The notes beneath the pieces are model-generated. The model did not search any database. It had not been told where the DNA came from and saw only the letters and a list, made by a program, of their open reading frames with translations. The translations under genes and the position numbers were made by a program. Shown one piece after another: positions 44,314-55,421 of a DNA stretch of 64,000 nucleotides (its first letter is position 1; each line of letters begins with the position of its first letter). This DNA comes from Ustilago trichophora (Eukaryota; Basidiomycota; Ustilaginomycetes; Ustilaginales; Ustilaginaceae), in assembly GCA_900323505.1 (NCBI GenBank), contig OOIN01000042.1:246558-310557 (forward strand). Reading direction: 5' to 3'.

Positions 44314-45975
44314 ATGTCGGAAGCAGGTAAGTAGCATTCAACGCTGGAAATCACTTTTCGTCGCATCAGATTCAAATCTGGATCGACTCGATCCAACACT
44401 ACTTTTCATAACAAACCCTACACGTCGGCTATCCTGAGACATGCTTCCTTTCAAGGATCGTGCGATCGCCCCGTCATCCCTTCCTCCCCTCCTTCCTTTC
44501 TTGCTTTCCCTCCCACCCGGACACCGGACCCCGCTTTAGCTTTCGCCTCGACCCTTTTTGCTGACCACCTTCTTATTCTGTCCACCTCCTCACCACCACT
44601 ATCATCAACCAACCCTGCCCACTGCAACCTAACTCAACATACATCGTCACCACCACCACCAAAAACACGATCAACAACAACACCCACTCATTCCTCCTCG
44701 CCTTTGCCTCTTTACCTCTCATCACTCACAATGATCGCTGTACAATCACCTCGTCCTCTGACCCATTCACCACGTCCAGCTACTGCCACAAGGCCTCCGG
44801 CTAAACCCATCCGAAGGAGCTCTCCCGTTCGCTCCAATGCAAAGCACCACCTCGAACCAAACCCGTTTGAAAAGTCTTTCTCCTCTGGTCCCACCTCTTC
44901 CGAGTCGGTCGACCGTCGCACCGACCTCAAAGCCGATACAAAGTCCAACGTTAGCACCCCTCCGCTCTCCACACGTCCCGGTGCAGCCTACCGTGATCGC
45001 ACCTTCTCCAACTCGAAAAACCAGTCCTCGCCACAAGACTCTGGCTCGACACCCAAGCCTCTCTTGCCACCAGTCGCCTCCATCACTTCCCCCGCCGGTG
45101 AGACCAACCCTTACCCCTGGTCAGCCGGTCTCACCAGCTCCTTGAGGTCAGGCCCTCTCTCGCCAGCCATGCTTGCGGGTCCCCAGAGCTCTCACTTTGA
45201 CCCCAACTCGTTCCGCACTGGTTTCACTCCCGACCTCTCCAATTTCAAAACCGGTCTCACCCCACTCGGCGGTGGCATGTCTTTCCCGCCTCCTTCGCCC
45301 AACACGGCTGCCTTCCTCGCCGCCATGGTCAACAACACCTCTGGCGCTTCCACCTCTGCAGCCACCATCACTCCCAACACGCTTTCCGCACTCACAAACG
45401 CTGCAGCTGCTGCCACCGCCGGTGGATCCATGGATCCCAGTGCCGCAGGTGCCGCCCCCGCCGGCGCTGCCCTCTCCACCCAACCACAAAACTTTGCCGC
45501 CAAGCACCCCGACGCGCATAACGCTTTCGACCTCGCTTTCAGCCGTTCCTTCCCAAACGAAAAGGCTGGTTCCAAGTTGAAGGGCGAAGTAAAGAGCACA
45601 GATTCGGATCGAAGCGTCTCGCAGAGTATAAGCCCACAAATGATGCAAAAGCCACTCGACGGTGCCAATGGCGATCAGCAGAATGCCGCCTCGGGTCTCT
45701 TTTTGTTGAGCAGAGCACACCAGCAAATGTCAAAACGCGACGGTGCCGCCGCTGCATCCACTTCGCTCTACGATTCCAAACCTTCCAACGCTGGCAAGAA
45801 GGGCGCCAATGCCAAGACCAAGCCAGACGATGCCAAGCCCAACGGCAACAAGCGCAAAAAGTCCAACTCGACCGATGACAGTGCTTCCACCGCTGCTGCT
45901 TCTTCATCAATGAACGCACCACCTACCAAGGCTGCCAAGACGGCCAAAGGTGGCAAGAAGGGTGCTGCTGCTACT

Positions 45976-46007
<32 letters not shown>

Positions 46008-46848
46008 TGCCGCCAATGCGAATGCAAATACGAATGCCAATGCGGCGAACGCATCTCAGAAAGAGGTTCACTCGATGACTGGTGGAGGCGGATCTTCACT
46101 CAAGTCGGAAAATGGCGACGATGACGAGCACTGGGATAGCGACGACGACGGTGGAGACGGCAAAGGCGAAAAGGGTCACATGGACGAGAAGCGCAAAAAC
46201 TTTTTGGAACGCAATCGTCAAGCTGCGCTCAAGTGTCGTCAACGCAAGAAAGCCTGGCTCGCCTCTCTGCAAGCCAAAGTCGAATATCTGCAAAACGACA
46301 ATGAGAATCTGCAAAACACGGTGAGCGCGTTGCGCAACGAAAACATGTTTCTCAAGAGTCAGTTGGTTCAAGCGACGGGCGGCGCGCCGTTGCCAGCCAT
46401 GCCGATGGGAATGCCTATGGGCTTGCCCATGGCACCGCACGGTGTAGATCCTCACCACTCGATGGGACCCGCTCCGATGGGCATTCCAGCGAGCATGGCC
46501 CCGCATCCGGCTTACATGCATCCCGGAGCTTCTGGGCCGCCTCCCATGACGCAAGGCCCCGGTGCCTATGCTCCGGCACATGCACCTCATGGAGGTGTAC
46601 CACGTGGTCCTCCTATGGGACCGGGTTTCGCAGATCACATGGCACAACAACAACAACAACAACAACGACAAGGTCCAGGCCGACCCCGTTCTGAAGGCGA
46701 CGTGCTCGCCCCCACAGCAAATGGCGATGCATCGATCAACGGCGTCAAGCACGAACGCGAATGGAGTGCCGCGTCGGATGTACCAAAAGCTACGTCGACC
46801 GCGCCTCCTGCCGCTAGTGCCAGTGGGGCGAGCACGATCAAGGTGTAA
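44314..46848 (+). CDS. Atf1/CREB-type bZIP transcription factor
   Basis: 693 residues in a two-exon model: 44314-44326 (13 nt, ATGTCGGAAGCAG) joined to 44780-46848, with GTAAGT donor, CTGAC branch near 44757 and CCAG acceptor. The joined start reads MSEAATATRPPAKPIRR. Alternatives are unspliced starts at 44704 or 44731. The N-terminus carries the Atf1/Aft1-type block EPNPFEKSFSS and FRTGFTPDLSNFKTGLTPLG. The bZIP (about 478-540) reads RKNFLERNRQAALKCRQRKK then AWLASLQAKVEYLQNDNENL, with leucine heptads after it. Poly-Ala/Asn (45967-46044) and a Met/Pro/Gly-rich tail flank it. S. pombe Atf1 is the stress-MAPK effector; that role here is inferred. Confidence 0.88.
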
Positions 46849-47828
46849 TTCATCTCCTACTTGGACACATGTGGCTGACAGAGACACTTGTTGTTTAAAC
46901 CCCCGCTATCCTTGACTCCCTCACCATCCAATTTCCACTCTGCTGTCAACTGCCACTCTTCGATCCCTTTTGGCATCTCTTTCTCTCTCTGTCTCTCTCT
47001 CTTGCTCATCTCATCTCGTATTCTTCGTTATGTTGCTTTTCCTCTTGTATCTATGACGAACGTTGTTTGTACTCTACCAGTCATCTAATCATGCGCATGT
47101 TTCGCAGTTTTTTTTTTCTTCTTTTTTTTTCCTCCCGCATATATGAGAGAAGGTTGGAATTGTGCGATTGTGAGATCAAGTGTCTGTTTCATATACCTAA
47201 GGTTTTGGAGGGAAAAAGGAAGGTGATAAGCGAGGTTGTTGAGGGAGGAAGGAGAAGGGTTTAGTTTGTGAGGAGATGGAAGGGTGGTTTGAAAATCGGC
47301 AATGGAGAGAGGGAGAGTTGTGAATCTAACAATGTTGGTATGAGGCGGATGAGGCTGATCTTTCGGCAAAGGAAAGGTGCCATGACACATGTTTTTGCGG
47401 TGTTTGGTAAAGGTGGAGCAAGTGAAGGGTGAAAAAAAGGAACATGTCGTGAAGAAATGCACCTCTTGCGTGCTTTGCTTTTAGACTGCAGCATGCACCG
47501 GCGTTAAGATTTACTTTGAAACAGTGCTATGTTGGTGGGGATCTTCCTAGGCTTCCGGCTGTCGAGTTGACGACACCTCACCAAAATTTAAGTTGCATTT
47601 GGTCTCCTACCACCATCCACCACAACCACAACCACCATCGTGGCTTTTATCCTCTTCAACGTACTACCAGACCCGCATTCAAGGATCGTTCGTTTTACGG
47701 CTCTCGCATTTGGCTTTTCTTCTTTTGCTCATCATCACTGGTTCGCATCGCAAATATACCCGCAAACAGCATCGTTCTTCCGAATCATCGCTCCATAGCC
47801 CACATCACCTTTTGAAATTAATCGCATC
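46849..47828. other. Intergenic, bZIP 3' flank to NADAR gene promoter
   Basis: No gene. T/C-rich tracts near 46980-47010 and 47107-47131. Nothing else seen. Confidence 0.5.
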
Positions 47829-48713
47829 ATGTCCTCTGCCGTCGTTTCAGCACCATTCACCTCGACAACACCGAGCGAGTCACGTCGACGCTCACTATTC
47901 AAACCATCTACATGGACAAGTAAAAAGCACAAGGCTGAAATTCACCAAGGTGCACAGCCTGCAGGTTTGGCTCCCGGAATCACAGCTGCTGGTGGAGCTG
48001 GAGATGTAGACGCTGTCGAAGGTGGTGCTCCCCTATCGTCCATTGTACAATCCGAAGCTCAACAACAACAACAGCAGCAGCAGCAGGAGCAACTTGGCGA
48101 ACGTACAGGTGAAGAAGAGGGAAAACGGCTTTCTTCTCACGTCGATGGTCGCGAGACGAATCAATCGTTAATTGGTGCTTCTGGTTCAAATTCAGGTTCG
48201 GGTCTGACAACAGTCCTCGACCCGCTAGGTAGGGTGGTATTCTTTCGTCAAGATTTGCCCAATTATCATCTTTCCAACAGTTCGCTATCCTATCCGGTGG
48301 TTTACAATTCGATTCGCTATCCATCAGCAGAACATCTCTTCCAAGCGCTCAAATTCCTACCCGACCATCCCGAGATTGCATCCAAGATCCGACGTACAAA
48401 ACATCCGCTCGATGCCATCCGTCTCGCCCGTTCCAACACCGCCTTAATGCGACCCGGTTGGATCAGCGAAGGAATCAACGTCCGCATCATGCACCACGTC
48501 GTTCTCGCCAAATTTAGCCAGTATAGCAATTTGGCAGAAGCCCTTCTGGAAACCGAAGATCGAGAAATCATCAACGATACCCCCAGCGACGTATTTTGGG
48601 GTATCGGCGGTGGAAGAGGTAGAAATGTACTTGGAAAGACGCTCATGGATGTAAGAGAGGTGCTAAGAACCATTAGCGGATTAGGTTGGGGTAGTGGCGC
48701 AAAGACCATGTAG
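47829..48713 (+). CDS. NADAR (YbiA-like, DUF1768) domain protein
   Basis: 294 residues. The first 130 are disordered, with a polyglutamine stretch near residue 78. The NADAR domain then reads FFRQDLPNYHLSNSSL, VVYNSIRYPSAEHLFQALKF, GWISEGINVRIMHHVVLAKF and DTPSDVFWGIGGGRGRNVLG. The YPSAEHxFQALKF and D.FWGxG..G.N.LG motifs are diagnostic. Bacterial and plant relatives hydrolyse N-glycosidic bonds of unstable riboflavin intermediates, and others process ADP-ribose-like substrates. Metabolite repair is the likely role here. Single exon. Confidence 0.92.
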   Translation: MSSAVVSAPFTSTTPSESRRRSLFKPSTWTSKKHKAEIHQGAQPAGLAPGITAAGGAGDVDAVEGGAPLSSIVQSEAQQQQQQQQQEQLGERTGEEEGKRLSSHVDGRETNQSLIGASGSNSGSGLTTVLDPLGRVVFFRQDLPNYHLSNSSLSYPVVYNSIRYPSAEHLFQALKFLPDHPEIASKIRRTKHPLDAIRLARSNTALMRPGWISEGINVRIMHHVVLAKFSQYSNLAEALLETEDREIINDTPSDVFWGIGGGRGRNVLGKTLMDVREVLRTISGLGWGSGAKTM

Positions 48714-49454
48714 CTTTTCCTCCCCCTCCTTTTTAACCTGTGTATCTACTTTCTTGCCTCCTCCAATGCAATCAAAGTCTCGATCAATTCGATAGATACT
48801 CTCTCTGGCACAAGGTCAAACATTGTCGAGGCAAAACCGTTGTCTCACAGAAAAGTGGTAGCTTGGCCATCTCATTTAGCCCAAAAATCTCGGATCTCGG
48901 ACTTTGAGATGGACCCGCACGCACGCACGCACGCACGCACGCATGAACGCACCTCCAGATTGCTCAGCCCAAATTAAGCATCCTGGGGGTGCCTAATCAC
49001 AAAGACCTGCCGACTTCAGCCAAGTTGGGATGCACGAATTACACAGCTGAATGGAACTGAGGCAACTGAGGCGTGGCGGCATCACGTTGTCACGAGGCAT
49101 AACAGACAACCAATGGTTGGCCCCCAAAGGTTGAGCCAAAAGGAAAACGATGATGAAAGTGGGATGATGGTTTGAGAGAAACATGGCTGAGTCGTGACAA
49201 GCTTTGACCTGCGTGTGGCCAAAACCAAGTTGCGCAGGCCACGTTTGGTGGATCAGTGCCCGATCGGCCGATAAGCCTCATCGATTCCCCGCCGCAAGAA
49301 TCTCGGAACTCGGACACTCGGATAAATCACGCATTCACTCAGCTGCTCAGCCATCCACCCCTTCCTCCTTACAATCATCATCCACCACCACCACCACCAC
49401 CATCGTCATCACTACCCTATTGATCAGCATCAAGATGGTGAGACAACTTCCGTC
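48714..49454. other. Boundary between core genes and subtelomere
   Basis: No gene. Contains an (ACGC)n run at about 48917-48943. Beyond it the window holds only telomere-associated genes and repeats. Confidence 0.55.
48917..48943. repeat. (ACGC)n microsatellite
   Basis: About six and a half GCAC/ACGC units. Confidence 0.95.
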
Positions 49455-52400
49455 ATGTCCAGCGTCAACCAACATGACCACAATCACCCCGTCGATGATC
49501 ATGACGACGATCTCTACCAGCACCTCAAGCACTGGCATAGCTCTGCAGATGAGTCCGACTTCCAGCTTATGGTCTATCAGATCAAGCACGTGCTTCGCAA
49601 ATGGTCAGAAAAGATCCCGGATCTTGTAGACAATCTCAGAGCCATCTCCAAATCGTCAGTCCTTGCCGATCTCTGCAAATCTCTCCGAGACAACTCCACC
49701 GCAAACCTCGACTCGCCCCTGGTAGCCAAGATTGTTCATCAGACCATCACTATTGAAGAGGCCGAGCTTCGAATCGGTAAACTCGTCTCATCTCACAAAG
49801 ATGGCTTCTCTGAATACCTCAAATCCCTCGACAATTTCGAGCTGCTGATCCTTTTTTCCGACGCTCTATTCGATCCGCCTGATTCTGAGTCAAGCCACAA
49901 CGAACCCGAGATCTTGAACAAGGACGAGGCAGATTCAGAAGTACGCCAGTCCTTCGCCGCCACCTTTAGGGGTCCCGCTGTCGAACTACTTGTGGCACAC
50001 CTCGAGAGTCACGAACGTGGTAATAAGCGTCATCGAGATGCTGCTGCACTCCGCCGTCAAGCAGAACGCCGTCAAGCAGAAGAATCAGACGACGTGGAAA
50101 TGCAAGACGCTGACTTACTTCCAGCCTCAACGTCCACACCCTCCTCCTCGCCTCTTGAACGACGTCTGGCAGCTTCCAATACGGCTCCGACTGTGCCCAG
50201 CTCCACCTCACCCTCAACTTCGTCCGAGGAACAAGACATGTACTACGCCAAGGTACTCCCTATCATCCAATCCTCTGGTTTCGGCAAGACCAAGCTCTGC
50301 GTCACACTCAGCGCTTCCCATCCCGGCATGTTGATTTGCATGCGCCCAGAGCCAACGGTGGTGGCAGTCTCAGAGCCAAAGGTGGCAGTCTCGTTTCCGC
50401 CACAAGACACCAAGGTTTTCGAGTACTTCAACAAGTGCTATGAAAAGTATTTCGTTGATGTCGGTGGCGTTCCTCTTGGGCTGGACATCCTCGAGCAGAA
50501 TCATGTTCACGTCTACGTCGTTTTTTTTCTCGCTGCCTACTGCAACGAGCTACATAGCCTCTTGAGCCAGATCATGCTCATCTCGGGCTGCCCTCCCCTA
50601 TCTCCATCCCTTGGAGACCCTGCCGCCACCCACCCGACCAATTCATCGCCGTCCGCCACCAACGATACGCATCAGGTCGCTCAGTGCTGGAACTCGGCCA
50701 TCCACGCCCTTGCCACAGCAATCCACGTCAAGCCTGACTTTCTTGCACAACTTGAGTTCCAGCCGCAGCATCCAATCTGTCCTCACAGTAAGGCTCGGGG
50801 CCAAGACTTTGCTAACCCCACTCCCTCCGCTATAGCCGCTTTGAAACGACGTTTCCCCTCTCAACACAGGGACTTCGTTGGCAAGCTTGCTGGCCCAACC
50901 ACACGCGCGGACATGCTCAAGCGCATCTGCGACCAAGCTGAAAAATACCTCGCCGAGTACACACCTACTGCAACATCTCGCGAGTATCTTGTTCCCCTCG
51001 ACAAACACCTCCGCCCAGCGCTTCTGCAGCTCGAGAGCCTCGTACCGTCATCGATCAAGGAAAGGACCTTTTTCTTCCTCGCTTTCGATGAGTGTATGAC
51101 TTTTTCAAGGATGCTGCCTCATATACGAAGGGTTTGGCATGCGGCCAAACCAGACCGAACTTGGCTGCTCCTCGTCGACACTAACAGCCGTATCGCCCCC
51201 ATAATCGGACGTGAAGCAAGAGACTCGACCCATCGCACCAAGAAAGAGATCTCACGCCTCACTCAGCCATTTGTTGACATGCCACTTGACGTCTACATCA
51301 CCCCAGAGGACAGCGATTTCATCCGGCAGCAAATTGCCGATGGAAACTTCACGCTCCGAGATGTCAACAAGCTCATCACCAGGATCGGACGCCCTCTGTG
51401 GAACGACAAGCCCTACACACATCCCGAGCACATCCTCCAACCACGCTACATCTTTGCAAAGCTCGTCCAACCCTTCACATGGGAATGGCCAGCGAGCATC
51501 TCTGGCAACAAGGATCACAAGTCCGACTCGAAGGCACTTCAGAACATCCTCGCCCTGGTCAGCCAACGAGTAGCCCTAGAGCACTCGATCCTAGCTAGAG
51601 ATCAGTCGTGGCTTGCTTACCTCCGTGGACAAGTTTCGCACCATTTGCGCTTCCTTTGTGACTTTTGTCAGGACAGCAACGTGATCACCACTACCATCCC
51701 CAGCGAACCTCCACTGAGCCTAGCCGCAACTTGGTCGTTCCGCTGCGGTACTCGAGAGCGTGTCTTGGAGAAATGGTCGATGGCGATCGACATGATCGGA
51801 TCTGCTCACTCGTCGATCGGACTCAACGTTGGCCTACAGGGCAAAGAGGGGGTGCGCATCCTCTGCAGCATCGCTGCTGACTTGGCAGCCAACCGTCGGC
51901 ATCAGTCGCTGGTGCTCAGGCGGTCGAGCTACGAAGGCATCACGGGCCTGATCAAGTTGAGCGAATGGCTGGCATGTCTTGTCGGAGCCGAACGGCAACA
52001 TGAGGCCTCTGATGACCCATGCTGGCTGTGGTGCTCACGCCAGTGGGTCAATTTTAAACACACGGCTGAGCTGCACAATCAAGTCCAAACAGGCACAAGC
52101 ATCAATCGAAACATGCTCGGCGAATTCTGGATGCGCCACGCCGCTATGCGAGGCGTCTCGAATCAGTGCGGTTGGGACATTCTTTTCCCCGTGTATGAAC
52201 ATGACTCCGACTCTCCTCCCATCGGAGACGAGCCTTTCCTGGCAAGCAAGCTCTCGTATGTTGCCATTCAAATAAAAAATTGGGCAGCAAGACCTCAGCC
52301 GCCCACGACCATCGGCCCCTCGCTTCCTGGGTTGGTGACGGGTGACAAGACTACCTCACTGGAACTGTTTTTCGACATCCGCGCACCTCAGGCAGAGGTC

Positions 52401-52730
52401 TCGTTGAGCCACAAAGTTCACGAGAATCACCCTTTCCAGGACGTCCATCGCCTTGTGATCAGAGGCAACTCTTCGGCCACCTTTCCCTTTGTGAAGGAAC
52501 TCGATGACTCTGCTAAACTCAAGATCCCAATCCTCTTTGGGCTCCCCACAGCAGGGGACGACGATCACGGCTATGACATGACCGAGTACATTCGTGAGGC
52601 CGGCTCGCATTTGGCAAGATACAGCGACCGAGCCGCTGTGGTCAAGGCAGGACATTTGAACATGACGCAGTGTATACCCGACACGATCAGCATCGAAGCT
52701 CAAAGCAGAAGTGGCAGAACATCTAGCTAA
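49455..52730 (+). CDS. Crinkler-like P-loop NTPase with possible PD-(D/E)XK C-terminus
   Basis: 1091 residues, one exon. YYAKVLPIIQSSGFGKTKLC (about 260-280) is a Walker A-type loop in the 'I.QSSG.GK' form seen in large fungal and oomycete NTPase-effector families. RTFFFLAFDECMTFSRML (about 537-553) is a Walker B with a DE pair. The region between is helical and contains HVYVVFFLAAYCNELHSLL. Toward the C-terminus, CGWDILFPVYEHD (about 905) followed by LSYVAIQIKNWAARP (about 935) fits the D...(E/Q)xK core of restriction-endonuclease-fold nucleases, as in CRN-type proteins. No signal peptide. The nuclease assignment is inference; the NTPase assignment is firmer. Another ATG at 49435 is out of frame. 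Confidence 0.6.
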   Translation: MSSVNQHDHNHPVDDHDDDLYQHLKHWHSSADESDFQLMVYQIKHVLRKWSEKIPDLVDNLRAISKSSVLADLCKSLRDNSTANLDSPLVAKIVHQTITIEEAELRIGKLVSSHKDGFSEYLKSLDNFELLILFSDALFDPPDSESSHNEPEILNKDEADSEVRQSFAATFRGPAVELLVAHLESHERGNKRHRDAAALRRQAERRQAEESDDVEMQDADLLPASTSTPSSSPLERRLAASNTAPTVPSSTSPSTSSEEQDMYYAKVLPIIQSSGFGKTKLCVTLSASHPGMLICMRPEPTVVAVSEPKVAVSFPPQDTKVFEYFNKCYEKYFVDVGGVPLGLDILEQNHVHVYVVFFLAAYCNELHSLLSQIMLISGCPPLSPSLGDPAATHPTNSSPSATNDTHQVAQCWNSAIHALATAIHVKPDFLAQLEFQPQHPICPHSKARGQDFANPTPSAIAALKRRFPSQHRDFVGKLAGPTTRADMLKRICDQAEKYLAEYTPTATSREYLVPLDKHLRPALLQLESLVPSSIKERTFFFLAFDECMTFSRMLPHIRRVWHAAKPDRTWLLLVDTNSRIAPIIGREARDSTHRTKKEISRLTQPFVDMPLDVYITPEDSDFIRQQIADGNFTLRDVNKLITRIGRPLWNDKPYTHPEHILQPRYIFAKLVQPFTWEWPASISGNKDHKSDSKALQNILALVSQRVALEHSILARDQSWLAYLRGQVSHHLRFLCDFCQDSNVITTTIPSEPPLSLAATWSFRCGTRERVLEKWSMAIDMIGSAHSSIGLNVGLQGKEGVRILCSIAADLAANRRHQSLVLRRSSYEGITGLIKLSEWLACLVGAERQHEASDDPCWLWCSRQWVNFKHTAELHNQVQTGTSINRNMLGEFWMRHAAMRGVSNQCGWDILFPVYEHDSDSPPIGDEPFLASKLSYVAIQIKNWAARPQPPTTIGPSLPGLVTGDKTTSLELFFDIRAPQAEVSLSHKVHENHPFQDVHRLVIRGNSSATFPFVKELDDSAKLKIPILFGLPTAGDDDHGYDMTEYIREAGSHLARYSDRAAVVKAGHLNMTQCIPDTISIEAQSRSGRTSS

Positions 52731-55421
52731 GCTATTTCATGTAATAGCGACGCGCCCGTAGTACCCTTTTCCAGTCAGATAGTAGGAGTCGGATGTGAAG
52801 GCCAAAAGCCTTGCCTGTGTGGAAGTGTCATCAATGCAAAGGGCCAGCCGAGTATGCACCATCACGGAGAAGAGATGTTATGGAGGATGAGACGACAACC
52901 ACGCTTTGTTTGTCTCAAATATCCATGCTTTGTAATAAAAATCATGAAAGTGTGTTACATTGAGAGAAACTACGTACAAACAAACAGAAGTGAGCTCGAC
53001 GGAAAGGTTGAGAGAGATCGACACAAGTCTCCTATCATTTCGTGGTGAGACAAACGACGAATTGAGCTCGACTCAACTCGCATATGCAAGCTCATGCACA
53101 CGTGCATAAAACCTGCAACAAGCAAGCTTGCCGAGGCAATTCTGAGACAAAGGACGGCCAAAACCTCTACTGAGGGTTATATGACTGTCTGGTCCTAGGC
53201 AAAAAATTATATGCAACTTTCTTGGGTTACAAGGTACTCCCCGCACAGGGTTGAGTGCTGATTTTTGTGGATTCATGTAGCATTTTGGGTGCTGATCAAA
53301 AGTGCTGGTGACCCCTAAGGCTGAAAGCATAATAAAATTTTGCGTAGGGTTGCGTCAAAGTTGGGGTCGGAGCTTAGGGGTAAAAAACTTTTTTGCTCCA
53401 ATCAGGCAACTCCAAGGCTTGTTGGATGCATCTAGGCTAGAAACTATGTTTCCAGAGTTTGCAGAGCCATCAGATGTGAATTGAGCGTGTGGGGGTGGAA
53501 TTAGTGCAAAAACGGCCAAATCCAAAGGGGGGACCATTGTAGCACCAACTTTTCGGAAAAAGTGAGCCCTTTTGCCTTGGTCTCTTAATGAAAGATGTGC
53601 ATAATGGTGCCAAATGGAGGTATGCACAGTGTCACAGTCTGAAGCTGGATGGTCATGATGGTACAGGGGTAAACGTGAAAACGCTACCCCTAAGTTTTAC
53701 CCCTAAGGGTCTCCAGCATAAGCGGCCTTATTAATCGGCCTTCTTTTCTCCAGATATATGATCAGTAGGCTGTGCCCTTCCATGTCACACTCTCAGCAGC
53801 CAGAATTGGTCCGACAGCCTCAGGGGTAAATTTACCCCTAAGGACCTCCGACATCAATCTAACATGTGAATGGCCTTGTTGATGCTCTAGCATGTCAGGA
53901 TCACATATCTGGCAGTGAAATTGCAATTGGACACCTCCATGTGCAGCTTTGTCCAAAAACACATATGCCTAGCCCTAGGCTGCGGTGCGCCAGCCGCAGG
54001 AGAAGCACCAGTCCGTCCCGCCAAAATGGCCAACCTGACCACGCTCCGTCAGCCTGAGGGACGCGTCAAAAAACACTGGTGCAGTGCCGCAACGGAAAAT
54101 TCTTTTTCCTTGGCTGGGCAGCGGACAGGTGGGTGACGGACGCGTCAAAATTCAGGGAAATTGCTAGCGTGACAGACACGCTCACCCACACTTCTCTAGT
54201 GCCTGACAGACCAATCCAACTTTTTTGGCTGAGCGGCCTACTCATGGAGCAGACTCACTGAGCTGTCCGTCACTTCACTGACTGGCAGACAGCATGAGTG
54301 ACAGACATGACTGACTGACTGACTTGGTGAAGTGACAGACGTGACTGACTGGCGGACATGATTGAGGAAGTGACCCGTGCTGCAGACATATGCAGTGATC
54401 AGATGTGTGACGGTGACCAATGTGTACCCATGGACTGCAGCAGACAGACAAGGCTCAAATGTCAACACTGACGGACAATGTCAAAAAATATGTCTGCCAA
54501 AAATCTGATCAGAATGCTGGCCTCAAAATTGAGAGCGCAATGTGTCCTTGGAGCAAGGAGCGTGATGTGTCTGGGCATGAGTAGACAGATTCTAATTGCA
54601 CCGCGCACAATTTGACTCTGCGCTGACTGACTGACAGACGCGTCTGCGCTGACTGACTGACAGACGCGTCAAATTTCAGTAATTTCATCTTGGCAGCGTG
54701 TACATCCTTCAACAGCACTCTGAACAGCAGCTGGTCCGTCAAGTCATGGCTCCTTTGTCTGGAAGCGTGTGAAGGACAATGTTGAGACAACAGTCAATGA
54801 CTCTCACGGCTGGAACCAACAAAGCTAACTCAGATGCTCCCAAGTGCGGACCTTTGCTTTGAGTGAGCTTTGTGTTTGACAGACAGATTTTCTCACAGCT
54901 TGACTTTGACGTACTTGTCCTTTGTCCGCCATGCACCCACATGCTTGTCTGTCCTTCACACGCTGTACACCTTTGTCTGTTGTCCGTTGTCTGTTGTCCG
55001 TCACACACCACACATCTTTGTCTGCTTGTTGCTCACCACACAGCTTTGTCTGTCCGTCACTGAAACAAAATTTTCCACACCGCTCACAGCTCTGCACTAT
55101 CCTTTCTTGTCTTGATTGCTTTACGGTGTGTGTCTGCGTGAGTGTGAGCGCAAGTGAAACCATCTTACCTTTGTACGTTTCCCTCTTGGACACATTGTGT
55201 GCTTCAAGTGGCTGTTGCTGTAACCCGTTACGCTTGCTGGAATCCTTGACAGTGTACATCTGACTGTGCTTGCTATGTGCGCTGCTTGTCTCCTCTGAAG
55301 CATATATACTGTGCCTTTCTGACCGTTGCTGACCGTCATTGCTCATCAATCCAACAATCCATTCCAGCTTCTCTCTACCGTACTCTACCACTTTTATCCA
55401 CCGCCAGCAAATTCTTCAACC
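52731..55421. other. Subtelomeric degenerate-repeat interval
   Basis: 2.7 kb without coding genes. It contains repeated TACCCCTAAG / CTTAGGGGTA motifs (53280-53850), many TGACTGAC/TGACAGAC words (54150-54500 and 54600-54670), an exact 26-bp tandem repeat (54619-54670) and several ACGCGTCAAA sites (54066, 54140, 54664). TTGTCTG/TTGTCCG words follow (54950-55055). The last part serves as promoter/leader of the helicase gene. Confidence 0.6.
54619..54670. repeat. 26-bp tandem repeat, two exact copies
   Basis: Units 54619-54644 and 54645-54670, each TGCGCTGACTGACTGACAGA followed by CGCGTC. Confidence 0.9.
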
